NCBI GenBank assembly: GCA_936450465.1
Contig: OW388305.1
Coordinates: 36,775,187-36,839,186, forward strand
From: Gibbula magus
Taxonomy: Eukaryota > Mollusca > Gastropoda > Trochida > Trochidae
Direction of reading: 5' to 3'
DNA: 64,000 nucleotides
In this document: positions 1-11,369 of the stretch, piece by piece
Layout of the letters: every line of letters starts with the position of its first letter
Position numbering within the stretch: position 1 is the stretch's first letter
Position numbers and translations under genes: made by a program
Notes under the pieces: generated by a model
The model's input: the letters and a program-made list of their open reading frames with translations, nothing else
Told to the model about the DNA's origin: nothing
Database searches by the model: none

Positions 1-64
1 ATGTGTAAAATGATGGTATAACACGTTTTCGCAACCTGTACAATAATATTGACATCGATAAATA
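1..64. other. Unique left edge
   Basis: AT-rich sequence upstream of the first A block. It does not match the D-block sequence that precedes the A block in units 1 and 2, so homology with the other copies starts only near position 65. No gene is visible. Confidence 0.4.
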
Positions 65-1613
65 CTGTACAGTGTTAGTAATAAGCTGCTGTGTTGACTC
101 TAAATCAGGAAGTTCTTACAGGTCTCCAGAAGGAAATAATTTGTGATAATTGGTTGGAAGTAGAGTCATAAACAGGGTTTAGAGATCGTGGGTGAGGTAT
201 AATTTGTTGCAGGTCTCTCATAAACCCTATTTAGTGACTCCGAAAAACTGTGTGTTCCTCACACCAGTCTTCCTGGTTTAGGTGTTATGAAACTAAGTGG
301 AGGAAAGCATTCAATAACAGACCATTGTATTACCTTATAATTTGTGTTGTCAGGACCTGGTTTCAGTCGTGACACAAACAGACACACACATGCTATAAAC
401 TCTAATTTCATTGGTATAAACTTTTGCAGAGTTTTCCAGTTACTGTATGGGTTCATATTTATAAGGAATTTTGTCTTGCAAGAATGTATACAATACATGT
501 ATATATATTTGCAACATGATGGCACATGTACACACACATTTTAATAGCAATTTGACTGAACTCTCTGAATATATGTAACAGGTTGGTTGTCCAACAAACC
601 CATGCATCACAGTAAAATTGAGGAATTCAAGGATATTGCATCTGAAGATATACGAGGATAAAAGCCTTTTAGGTGATAAAGCGCAAAGTGGAAAGAGACG
701 TCACTGGAGACAATACCTGTGTGGATGATTCCAGTAAAGACAGCATGAAGTCCACAATTTGATACCCACAGAGGTAACTTTGGGTTGTCCATTGTAATCT
801 CTCGAATCTAATTATCATATGTATTTCCGATATGGTTGACATCAATAATGAAAACAAAATATTTTCAGCTTTTGACTTGGATTTGGTCTCCGTTTTTCAC
901 AAATTCAATTTCCATAAAACAGTCACAAATCACAAGTCACAACTTTATTGAGCGTTTCTGTTGCTAAAATTTGCATTGTTACTCATCTATAAAGATCAAT
1001 AAACATTTCCTTTGTCATTCTTAGAATGAAACACACATCAATTACTTACATTGCGTATTACAAGAGAATGATATTGTATTACCTCTTACAGTAACAAGAA
1101 AAACATAAATATTTGTTTCCCATATACAAGGGACTATTTAAAGGCGCTGTGGCACGTTTTTTGCATATAATATTTTCTCAAATTTGTCATTTATTATTAG
1201 GGTTTATACAATATATTGTTATATTAGAGGGTGAAAATCTCATAACACGACCTGATAGGCTGTATGCATAGACAATTGTTATCTGTATGGAATAAAATGG
1301 CATGATTGTTGAAGTCATCAGTGTAAAAGGTAGATGTGTAGGTCATACGTAATTTTGAGAGATCAGATAACACGATGGTTGACCAACCATTGTCAAATAT
1401 TTTAAAATCTACCCTGACTATTAAAGTATTGCTATATCAGTAAGATCACTTCAACTGCCTTTAAGTGGCTATTATGATGTCAACACATGAAAAATAGAGC
1501 CATGGGCTCTGTAGCTCGTCAGGGTTTCATTGATTTACTATCTAAAGTTGAATATTTAAATTATTTAAGTTATTGTTTACAAGCAAAAGATAGGTTCTTA
1601 GATCATGACCACT

Positions 1614-2165
1614 GTGACCCCATTTGGGGTCACACAATCTACAATTTAGAATCCCCATTGGCCAAGGAGTCTGCACACAACTTTTCAACTCACTAGACCT
1701 TTTGGAACTGGAGAAGAAGATGAAAATAGGTTTTTAAGGATGTGACTCCTGTGACCCCATTTGGGGTCACGAAATCTACAATTTAGAATCCCCATTGGCC
1801 AAGGAGTCTGCACACAACTTGTCAACTCTCTAGACCTTTTGGAACTTATGAAGAAGATGAAAATAGGTTTTTAAAAATGTGACACCTGTGACCCCATTTG
1901 GGGTCACGGGGTCACGAAATCTACAATTTAGAATCCCCATTGGCCAAGGAGTCTTCACACAACATTTCAACTCTCTAGACCATTTGGAACTGGAGAAGAA
2001 GATGAAAATAGGTTTTTAAGGATGTGACCCCTGTCACACCATTTGGGGTCATGGGGTCATGGGGTCACGAAATCTACAATTAAGGATCCCCATTGGCCAA
2101 GGAGTCTGCACACACAATTTCAGCTCTGTGGAGTAATTAGTTCCAGAGAAGAAGTCGAAAAAGCG
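1614..2165 (+). repeat. Pearl core tandem repeats, about 4 units
   Basis: Units start at 1614, 1751, 1888 and 2033, giving periods of 137, 137 and 145 bp. Each of the first three begins with the perfect palindrome gtgaccccatttggggtcac or an extension of it. The fourth unit has lost the left half of the palindrome. The extra 8 bp in unit 3 come from a local duplication of ggggtcac. Confidence 0.9.
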
Positions 2166-2176
2166 AAAAGTTTAAG

Positions 2177-2204
2177 GATGGACGGACGGATGGACGGACG
2201 CCGG
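2177..2204 (+). repeat. ACGG microsatellite of the pearl element
   Basis: A short GGAC/ACGG tetranucleotide tract with minor interruptions, lying between the core repeats and the right flank. This is its expected place in pearl elements. Confidence 0.85.
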
Positions 2205-4339
2205 ACACCATGCCATGCCATAAGCCCATCGGGCCTTTCAGGCCTGATGAGCTAAAACGGCCACTCGAAGGGAAATGGACTCGCATCGCTTAAATGAACA
2301 TTGTACATTCCTATTTTTAACTTTTTTGTATTGATTCAGGACTAGTATTTAGTCAGTTTGTGACAGCACTTTACTTCAGAAAGAATGGCGTGCTACAGCA
2401 CCTTTAAATCAGCCAGTATAAAACATGTATTACAGATTCGTTTAATAACATCATCACATGTGGCCTATCTCTAGCCTGCTAATAATGGTGATTAAACCTC
2501 CCAACCAATCCGTCCTTTCTACAAGCAAACAAAATCTTAATCAAATTTGCATCGTGAATGATCATTGATTTGACCCTACATGTTGAATTCAAGACGAAAG
2601 TAGATTTACGTTGGCAATCTTTTCAAAGATCCTCTGTGTGTGTACATTCACTGTGTGTTTCACTGATGAAAACAGGCTTGCTCTCTTGTTGTGCTAAGAC
2701 TGATGTAAAGGTTTATAAACCAAAGTATATATTTACAGGAGGCAATTATTGAATGGTGTATCATTAGCTGTGAGGACATTGTATTAAACGGTTTGTCTCT
2801 GGAAGGAGATAGTGATATGCATCTCGTTGTATAGAAGAAGTGCAGACTGCCACGATGGCCAATGTCCAATGTTTACCGTAGCTTACACTGAGCTTTGATT
2901 GTGTAGATGCTCTTAAACTTCTCTATGCTTCACACGATCTCCTCTTGTTCCTTGAGCTGGATATAACAAGAGGAGATTTTTATTTATTGACCGTATCCCA
3001 CGTCCCATGTGTTTATATCACCAGTGTGCGGTACCACGAGTTGGTTAGAACTATGAACTATGCATTGACATGTGTCATATGTTTTCAAATAGACAAAGCC
3101 TCTAACTCTGCTGTCTGAACCTCCTCGTGTTACTGAATGCTCATGTACGTGTTTGTAATCCGAAACACTGTTGGGAATGGAGGCAATTATTAAACTATAT
3201 ACGTTACTTGCCTGCCTGCCTATTTGATCTCAATATTGTAATTATTAGCAAAATAACATGAATATAGTCATTCACTAAAGATTAAAGAAGCATTACATAT
3301 CACTTGTAAATTACATTTAGATTGAACTGGGTGATGATAGGGATAAGGTATTTCATATATCTGTGATGGAAGGAAGCCGTGTTTATTTATATAAATGTCT
3401 GAAATCAACATTGCATTATTTAGAATATACATGCATTTGACTATCCAAGTGTCAAACTATACTATATAAGAAAATAATTGTTTGGCCATAATATGAATAC
3501 AATGCCCTGATGCAGTGAGCGATAATAGAACTAAATTCAGTTGTTAATCTAAAGCATGGTAGCACAATCCATTTAACAAATATTCCAAAGATTGGTACCT
3601 CGATTAAATCTATTGCATAACACATAAACACATGTTTCCTTTGCCAGACATACCAGAATGAACAGCACATTTAACGTGACGAAAACATATACTTTAAAGT
3701 TGATATTTCAAAATGTTTAACGTGTATGTGATGCAGACGAAAGGGTGCTTTGTGTACTCAGTCAAAGTGATTATAAATTTGTATTTTGTCTCACCAAACG
3801 TTTTCTTCAGGAACACATACTTGTATTTGCACCAACTACTCCTAGCTCGTGACCAGCTGTTAACAAATGTGATTTAACATCCCGCAGTAAGCCATCTCTA
3901 CATCTAGAATGCCTGGTGATTAGATGTGGATCTAGATACAAGACATCCACACTTATTTTGCATATTTAATCATTCTTCTTAAGGTTTAAATGTATGGTCA
4001 CACGCGTTAGTGCCAACATATGTTTTTAAGATACATGTCAATGATTTCTTATTCGTCATGCATCTATTAAGAATGATCCATTGGACTTAAACTTTATTTA
4101 GATAATACTGCACAGCAGTTGTGATATATAAACATATAAACATGCAAAATGTAATCAGACTACATTGCCTTGATTGATAGCAGAGACCATAGAGAATTAT
4201 ATGTTCATGTTCATCTCCCTGCTCAAAATACCCTGTTAAACAGAATGATATCATATCATTCATTTGTTTAAGCTATGAATAAAATATAACGGGGCAAATG
4301 CCCTTGGACAAAATATCAAATTATAATATCAAAAAGCAA

Positions 4340-4975
4340 ACTGACGCTGCTCTTGTATCCCTGCTAACAGACTGTGAACTTCGTGGAATGGTGTGACAGT
4401 AACTACCTGGAGTTGAACACTAAGAAGACCAAGGAAATGATAATAGACTTTAGAGTTAAATCCACATGTGAGCCTGTTTTTATCAAGAATGAACCTATTG
4501 AAATTGTAAGCGAATACAAGTACCTTGGCACTGTAATTGATCATAAACTTACCTTCTCTGCAAACGCTGATCGTATCTACAAGAAGTGCCAACAACGTAT
4601 GTATGTTTTAAAAAGATTGAGATATTTTAATGTTGACAATTCTATTATTAACATGTTTTATAATTGTTGTATCCAATCAATCTTATCATTTTCTGTACAG
4701 TGTTGGTTCGTTGACCTCTCCCCCCAAAACAAAAACAAACTTCAAAAATATTTTACAACCTGATCAAAAATCACTGGCACATCTTTTAACTCCCTCTGTC
4801 AAATTATTAAATTAATGATTTACAGTCACAAAATTTTATCAGACCCTTCCCATGACTTATACAATTGTTACACCCTTTTACCATCTGGGCGCAGGTTTCT
4901 TATTCCCAACATGCAGACGAAGAGGGCACGCTCGTCGTTTTTACCTACGAGTATTAAACTTTTAATTGAACTTTA
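4340..4975 (+). pseudogene. 5'-truncated non-LTR retrotransposon reverse transcriptase, C-terminal part
   Basis: Coding similarity begins at TDAALVSLL, the right side of the RT catalytic box (FADD-type), so the element is truncated within the active site. After a frame change near 4370 the protein continues as NFVEWCDSNYLELN, KTKEMIIDFR, YKYLGTVIDHKL and CCIQSILSFSVQCWF. This is the RT palm/thumb region typical of Jockey/CR1/L2/Rex1-type elements. A stop codon interrupts it near 4760. It then resumes as LPSGRRFLIP, followed by TKRARSSFLPTSIKLL, the usual C-terminus, and ends near 4975. No endonuclease domain or upstream RT motif is present. It is dead. Exact clade is uncertain. Confidence 0.85.
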
Positions 4976-5202
4976 AGTACACAACCATGCATATACATCT
5001 GTACATTTATGCTCCTAATTAGTATGTCTCTGTAGCTTGCACACTACACACGTTTACCTGTATTTAATATTTATATGTCTCATCTTTGTATGTCTGTATT
5101 TTAATGTTACAAAATATTGCATCATTGTTGTAAAAAAAAAGAAATAAAAATTAAAAAATATAATAATTCCTTTATCGGGAAATAAGTATTATTATTATTA
5201 CG
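4976..5202 (+). mobile_element. LINE 3' untranslated tail with ATT repeats
   Basis: AT-rich sequence after the RT fragment, ending in tttatcgggaaataagtatt plus ATT triplets. The same tail follows all three RT copies. Simple-repeat 3' tails instead of poly-A are common in CR1/L2/Rex1-type LINEs. Confidence 0.6.
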
Positions 5203-5210
5203 TCTTTCTT

Positions 5211-7740
5211 CTAAGACATCTGACAATTGCGTCGACAGTGGTGTCCCTAGATTGAAATGCTATGAATACCATATTTAATGTTGTATACATTTTCTGATCA
5301 CACATATCCGTATTGTACAAGGGATATTAAAATAATATTGTTTGTACCTCATGTAACGAATTGGTTTAGGTACAATGTAGTCACACTTCATAGTGAAAAA
5401 TGTTTTCATATATTTATTTTATAAATTTATCAAATGCGAACTTGAAAAGTAAAGATTATATTTACTTCAAAATTACACTGAGGCCCATTGTTAAATAAAC
5501 TTAAAAAAGTGTTAGAAAAAGGCGACTGAAATTTATGTTTATTAGATGATGGGAATGGAAAGACGGGGACTTTTTTTTACTTATTACAACTTAATAAACT
5601 GATTTATCAAGTTCAATAGTTTCTCATTGTCAGCTCTATGTCAGTGTAAAGAAGTGTCCTAGCCGACCCATTTCAAAAATTAAACATTATATCTGTTGAT
5701 ACTCCAAAGCCCCTCTATTGATGGTGAACCCGTTGGTCTCAATCCTTTCAAGAATCTTAGCTTGTTGTAAGGAAGGTTAAACATTTGTGATGTTAGACGC
5801 ATATGCTGTAGTTATTACAGACATCGACAGTGAGGAGTTAATTCAGCTTGTAGAATATTGAGTCTGTTGCTGGTTAAAATCCTCTCTTGTCTCAACTCGA
5901 TATTAGTTCATTGCCAACATGAGATTAGGCAATATTGAAATAGAGATGCACGAGTGGAAAAAGTCCCACACAAATGTGTTTCGTTGGAATATTGGCTTCT
6001 TTTAATGCAACGTATTTGTATCATCGTAATGAATTTGGTCAGAACATGGCAAAGTGAAGTACTTTTCATTAGGCTCCAAGGCAGAATTGCATGTGCCATT
6101 CAGAAATTAGCTATAGTGTGGAACAGGGTACAATGCCGACGTCAGATTTGACAATATTGAATCAGATATTGACAAGTGGAAGAAGTCACATACACATTTG
6201 TTTCGTTGGAATACTCACTTCAGTGTAGCATATTTATTTGTATCATCATAATGAATTTGGACAGAACAGAACACATCACATAGTAAAGTATGGTATAGTA
6301 AATCATGTAGTTAAAGTTCTTCTGATTTTGATGTCAGGAAGAAATATGTCAGCAAATAGCTGTATTGTCAATTACAGCCAGGGAACATTCTCAAATGCAT
6401 CTCATCAATCAATGTCAGAAAGCACAGTTCTTGTCTGTGCAGAGATCGTGGTATGAATACAATTGTTACATTTTAGGTACATATGTTAGGATACGTCTGT
6501 CAAGATGAAGAAACGAGTTATCTGTGTTGTTGTCTTTGTGTTGCATTTTAGACTGGAATAAAAGAGAAAAGTCAGTAAGACAAGTAAGAAAACATGATTT
6601 TCGAGATGATAGCCTCTCCATTGTGGACACACATGACCTTCAGGATTATGAGCTTACACTTTTTTTTTACTACAAATTGAATAAAGGAAATAACTTATAT
6701 TCCGAAACGTGATGTACACAAGAATGTGTACTCCAGAAAATGTTTTCTTACTATATATGATAAGACACAAATATTTCTCATTTTAATGTGAAATATCAAA
6801 CTAATTGCAGTGGTTTAATTGCAATATTCTTTATTCTTAATCAGAATGAAATACAATATTACATAATATTGCAACATAATAACTATACACAGGGGTGTTT
6901 ATTGTCAGACGGACTGAATCAAATCAACAGTATTCAACCCAACACAGATAGCGGCAGTTGCAACAATCTCATACAATGTTGAGGTGTATTTATGGGATAG
7001 GGAAACATTTATTAACAACACGTTTTGATAAGTTAACAAGAGGCATTTATTATTTTTGATATCACCGTAACTGTTTTATCACTTCATATAAATTTGTTTG
7101 TTATGTTACATTTATAGGTATACAGATAATTAAGTAGGAAATGGGAACCCATATACCGTCATATATAATTTTGTATGTCCTAAATCCTAAATCACACATT
7201 CATGGGGAGTATTCCAGACAACCCTTTTTGTAACGACAGTTTAATGACCTCACTGTATACAGAAGAGCACTGTGGTATTTACAGTGCACAAACGTTTTCT
7301 GTTGAGCCGTTGGAATGTTTGTCAAATTCACTTTGCTTTAGGTTCTTAACGTGTTTTACATCATCCTGTGATATGAATGTCAACTACTTGAAATTCCTGA
7401 TAACTGCACCATTATTTGGGGTTTCATCGGTATAAAAACGAAGTTTAGTGCAAATGGTAGACTGAGAGATAAGGTGGAGGTATCTTAATAGATAATAGTT
7501 GTCGGATCTGAAATGAATCCTAAAGCGAGTTTGGCGCACAAAGAGATGGACAAATCGCTAGATGGAAGTAAATATTAAAATGACTGCGTACTTGATTGAC
7601 ATTATGAGATACAATTACGCCTCAACCCCAGACGTATTTATCAGGACGTTTTCGTTATGATGACACGACATATATCTAAGCGTAAGTTTGTTTAATGTTG
7701 TTGTAATGTAAGCTTGTTCTGAAATTTAACCTTCCATGTT
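5211..7740 (+). repeat. Segmental duplication block C, copy 1 (mosaic)
   Basis: Matches block C copy 2 at 38641-41725, but as a mosaic. Sequence 5570-5720 follows the second C module of unit 2 (39780-39950), 5720-6130 follows the first module (38750-39200), and from about 6150 onward it follows the second module again (40130 on). The first 350 bp are AT-rich and hold nothing recognisable. The frame at 6238-6456 is open in both copies, but most differences change the amino acid, so it gives no sign of selection. Confidence 0.8.
5685..5768 (+). pseudogene. SIDGxPVGL terminal-exon relic, copy C1
   Basis: One frame reads SPSIDGEPVGLNPFKNLSLL then a stop. It resembles SIDGIPVGLKPFEKVNLIL in block F (58362-58474). 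Between these distant copies several differences fall on third codon positions (gat/gac, ggt/ggc, ggt/ggg, ttc/ttt), which is what past coding constraint would leave. The splice acceptor seen in block F (ccatttcag) is ccatttcaa here. The gene family is not recognised. Confidence 0.35.
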
Positions 7741-7744
7741 TTAA
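7741..7744 (+). repeat. TTAA target-site duplication, left
   Basis: TTAA directly before the terminal sequence GGGTATAGTCTA. It is single in the uninterrupted sister copy at 41726-41729. Confidence 0.9.
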
Positions 7745-8472
7745 GGGTATAGTCTACCCAGAAACAAAAGTTTCAAGATTTTTCTGATTTTTCGTTTGTA
7801 AGTACTTTTGAATCTGCTGAATTCAAATTTGAAATAAAATTTGGGGGTCACGGCCCTAATTAAAGAGTTATAAGCAATTTAAAATATGGCCCCAGTGAAA
7901 AAAACGGGAAAATACATATATTACTTGTTTTAATTATATTTGTATTATTTGGCACCGGATTTCAACTATTGTTGTTTTTATCAAATATATTAATGGTAGC
8001 CTTTGTATTTATTGCAAAAATTTATAATTTATAAATTCAACGATTTTATAAAAATCTCGGAAATGAAACTTTACATTGTATCAATCATAATTAAATAAAA
8101 GTATGTTGGGGTCACCGAATGTATTAATCCGCCATAACGTTTTGAAAATTGATCACGGCAAATTATTTGGTCCGATTTTCGCCTTTAGATCATACATGGC
8201 GCGGGCCTTACCGGGAAATCAGAGGCGGCCCGGTGTATCTGCAGTGATGTGATCCACGCATTGCTTAAAGTGTGCAAATGTATAACACTATTGTATTTTA
8301 AATAAAATGATTGATCGTGAAAGAAACGCTTAAGTTATAAATATGCCTCAAAACATTGTTGTCCAAACCCGTGTGTCGGAATTTCTGTTATTCAGATTTC
8401 GGGCCACGGCACACTGTTTCTAGCATGACGGCAAGCAGCATGTAAATTTCGATGTGAATAAACCCTTTGAAA

Positions 8473-8490
8473 TATATATATATATATATA
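8473..8490. repeat. TA microsatellite
   Basis: A pure run of alternating A and T inside the TTAA-flanked transposon. A second, interrupted TA tract lies at 8872-8908. Confidence 0.9.
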
Positions 8491-10480
8491 GAATTCCTAG
8501 AGGAAGTTAATTAGAACTAGGTGAACGTTATATAATTATAAAAAAATATAACTTTGCGTAAACCCGTGTCAGGTACAGTAGACTGATTTCCGTAAGAGTA
8601 ACTTACGACATGCACTTCCGGGTTCAACAGCAGTAATACGTGTTACCAGAAAATATTGTTTCTCTTTAATCTATGAAATTAAATCCTTGGAAACTTGTAA
8701 ATTGACCAATTTAAAAAATAAACAGTATTTTAATATTTAAAAAAAAACTGTATCTGGGGGATGGCGTCTATTGGAGGAAAAACGGCGTTTTGAAAACTGA
8801 AACCAATGTATTTTTCCAACATTAAGATTGTAAGATGAATCAGTAATACCTTCTTATGTTATCACATAAATATATATATTCATATACCTATATATATATA
8901 TATATATCTTGACACATTATAACAAACAATTTCATTAAAACATACATTTTGTTTATTAATCCGGCAAATATATTAACAATAATGAATAATTTAATATTTC
9001 TGACTTCTTTCTGCAATCAACTGAGCTTCAATGTACTGGATGACCCTTCACTCTAGATACACTGTTGGTTGTATACAATACAATTCATGATTTAATCCTG
9101 TCCAGGTAGAAGAAAGAAGCGAAATTGATTCCAGTATAACAATTGTCCAAAATCTGAAATGTAAACAAAACAATACAGAGCATATAGGGAAAATCTACAG
9201 TCTATATTTATATCAATGAATAAATTATTACCAGTGTATATTATAAAGCTAAGCTGGTTGGTTAAGGTAAGGATAATTTATGTTTTGAACTTGCTTTCAA
9301 AAATAATTCACCTATATCAATTCATGCCTGTAGTGTAGTATTATAGCTTGGACAAAGCTCTCAGCATCATAGTACATTAGTCTTACACTCAGACTCTGAA
9401 AAAAGTATTTATTCTGAAAATATTACTATTTTATTAAAAATTGAAAAGTAGACTTTAAGAAATGGAATTTTCAAATGTCTCCTTTTCTCTATATTTCTGT
9501 CAATATTTTTTTCAGATATAAACAAATATTTTTTCAGATTCTATTGTTAGAGTATATATGTACATGTATATTGCAATGAAACCTGTGATCATTGGAACCA
9601 TGTGTGAAGTACAATGCAGCATTTTACTCATTGAACCTACATCAATACAGGTAAAACAGTTTTCTAATGCAAGTAACTACCTTTTGATACAAAATATTAA
9701 TGCTCAAACTATTGTGCTATCCTGTAACATGATTTTATCAGTTACAACACACAAAAAACCTTTCAGATTTTCAGTGAACCTTTTGGCATGAAGTAAGATA
9801 GGCAGTAACATGAGATATGTCCACCAAACCCATTAATTTGGAAAATGTGATGAGAAAACATAATATTAATATTATTTTATGTTGTCAAATCATGACAACT
9901 TCATTGATATTTTTTAATATTGTAAATTTGACTCTTTTTTAATTTAAATTATTATTTTTGACCTGCTTCTATTTCTTACTGGCAATTGTGGCATGTAGAA
10001 TTGGTATTTAATATAATATTACACAAACTTTATGTTTATCAAAGACTGGCTGTCGTTCGAGAGGGAAAATATGTTTATTGCACTGTTACACATGCACATT
10101 AACCTACCAGCTTGTGTGTTCTGCATGTTCCAGTTTCAGTCATGATTATGTGTGTCATCCTGCCTGAGTTTGACATCTTTTGGCATCAGTTTCCCGTCTC
10201 AGTGTCTCACCAGCAATATGAACCTGAAAATACAGATTAATTTAATTAGTACCTGTTTACACACATCTTTTTGTTTTTCTGTATTACAAAAGAAATGTAC
10301 AAACTCAAAGTACAGAAAAACAACCTCCAGGCTTCACCTGTACTTCAAAGAAATCTGATGGGAGAATAGATGTGTGCATATATTTCAAGAAATATATACC
10401 GATTTATCTAACAGTAGCATATTTTAGAATTAATTGCACAATCACAAATAAATTTTATCATGACCAACAGTTTCAAATTA

Positions 10481-10727
10481 CCGTAAATCCTTTAAATAAT
10501 TGCCTGCCTTTAACCTTTCTGAAATAAATAATCACAGGTCTTGAATAATTGCTGGGTTTAATATATCAATGTAAACAAATATATCCGATATTAAAGGTGT
10601 TTTTTTTTCAATTTGAATATTTGCGTTCACATATAATAATTATTTGGTTCGATATGCTTTGAAATTAGTAGACTTCTAATAGCCTACAGTAAGTGTAATC
10701 TTTGAGCAATTATTCAAGGATTTACGG
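10481..10727. mobile_element. Tc1/mariner-type MITE nested in the TTAA element
   Basis: About 247 bp bounded by inverted repeats beginning CCGTAAATCCTT and ending AAGGATTTACGG, roughly 22 bp long with about one difference. TA dinucleotides flank both ends (10479-10480 and 10728-10729), the Tc1/mariner target duplication. No coding capacity. It lies wholly inside the larger transposon, so it inserted later or came with it. Confidence 0.7.
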
Positions 10728-10796
10728 TAGTCAACACATTTTCAAGAGCAATGTTAATAATGTACTGTAAATACTACATGTATTTGTTTAACTTAC

Positions 10797-10989
10797 CGAA
10801 ATTCTCAAATGGATCAGTCAAAGTCGTAGGATGATTGAGTGGCAGTAACAAGTCACAACATCGCTTCTCACGCCGGGCAGGCACTTGGAGGCTCGGGTCG
10901 GTGTCATCGAAATATAAACTTATGAAGTTAGAGAAGCCGGGTTTTATGACTGTGTGTTCAGCAACGGTGAACGCTGATATCTTCTTCTT
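10797..10989 (-). CDS. Possible exon inside the TTAA element, minus strand
   Basis: An open stretch of about 64 codons on the minus strand, read as ISAFTVAEHTVIKPGF, later SLYFDDTDPSLQVPARREKR and ending LTDPFENF. It runs straight into a consensus splice donor (G|GTAAGT) at 10796-10791. GC content is higher than in the surroundings. An in-frame stop lies at 10990-10992, so a start or acceptor would be needed near there; none is convincing. I do not recognise the peptide. It may be a 5' exon of a transposon gene or captured host sequence, or chance. Confidence 0.3.
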
Positions 10990-11365
10990 TTATGTATTAT
11001 TTAGTCTTGAGTAATAACATGTCTTCCGTTGACACTTGTTTTTTGATGCTTTTGTCTGATGAGCAGCTGATCGCCAAACGGAGCGAGTGACCGGTGTTGA
11101 ATGAAACTCGGACCAGTGTTGACAAACAATGCCACAATTCGTTCGGTTGTCGTTAATGATGTTAAATGTTGCTTAGTTGGTAATTTTTAGGGCTTCAGTG
11201 GCAGGAATACATACATAGATCATCAGAAACCATACATTTCATTGCATATTGTTTATTTATAGTTATATTTTTATTAATAGTGTTGATGACGTGAATTTCT
11301 TGTAAGTTTGATTGCCGTCAATTTAGACATGCGCAGAAGTGATTATGTGTGCCTAGACTATACCC

Positions 11366-11369
11366 TTAA
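11366..11369 (+). repeat. TTAA target-site duplication, right
   Basis: TTAA directly after TAGACTATACCC, matching the left copy at 7741-7744. Confidence 0.9.

Larger units (their letters stand above)
1495..2257 (+). mobile_element. Pearl-like (Helitron-related, non-autonomous) element
   Basis: An insertion present in A copy 1 and absent from copies 2 and 3. The order is a left flank with a short palindrome (agagccatgggctct), four core repeats of about 137-145 bp, an ACGG microsatellite at 2177-2204, then a right flank with the hairpin ggcctttcaggcc followed by tgatgagctaa. This is the architecture described for bivalve pearl elements, which have been linked to Helitron/Helentron-type transposons. 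It is flanked by runs of A on both sides (five on the left, four on the right). It carries no coding sequence, so movement would need enzymes supplied elsewhere. Confidence 0.8.
65..3486 (+). repeat. Segmental duplication block A, copy 1
   Basis: This block matches 15915-18590 and 46257-49070 almost line by line, for example the shared word cagtgttagtaataagctgc at the left edge and ggaatggaggcaattattaa near 3180. It differs by the pearl insertion at 1495-2257. At about 3487 the sequence leaves the A/E homology and enters the R block directly, so E, G, A' and F are missing from this unit. Small open frames here are not conserved as open frames in the sister copies, and I see no gene. Confidence 0.9.
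3487..5210 (+). repeat. Segmental duplication block R, copy 1
   Basis: Matches 36250-38100 and 61720-63560. It holds AT-rich non-coding sequence, then a truncated LINE with its microsatellite-like 3' tail (attattattatta). A more diverged relative at 21270-21830 lacks the LINE. The left junction near 3487 is fused to the end of block A rather than to block F as in units 1 and 2, which implies a large deletion in unit 0. Confidence 0.85.
7745..11365. mobile_element. TTAA-targeting DNA transposon (Kolobok- or piggyBac-like), non-autonomous
   Basis: A 3621-bp insertion flanked by TTAA on both sides with inverted ends GGGTATAGTCTA and TAGACTATACCC. Unit 2 has the uninterrupted sequence atgttttaaacacgcaacat at 41721-41740, so boundaries are exact. 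TTAA duplications are known for piggyBac (ends CCY) and Kolobok (purine-rich ends); the GGG start favours Kolobok, but this is inference. The inverted identity is only about 12 bp. No transposase frame is evident. The interior is AT-rich with TA tracts at 8473-8490 and 8880-8908, one nested MITE and one possible exon on the minus strand. Confidence 0.85.

Noticed and set aside
1614..2040. CRISPR-like array from regularly spaced palindromes
   Set aside because: Spacers are themselves repeated and the context is an animal pearl element, so this is a tandem repeat, not a CRISPR array.
5954..6151. Open frame in block C, similar to 38990-39289
   Set aside because: The two versions diverge in frame and length, and most differences are non-synonymous. 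It is better explained by shared duplication.
6238..6456. Open frame conserved in both C copies (40220-40450)
   Set aside because: Substitutions change amino acids more often than not, and a 12-bp simple-repeat insertion is tolerated. Identity is no higher than in neighbouring non-coding DNA.
7745..11365. Loss of sequence in unit 2 instead of insertion in unit 1
   Set aside because: A TTAA duplication and inverted ends at the exact boundaries show insertion.
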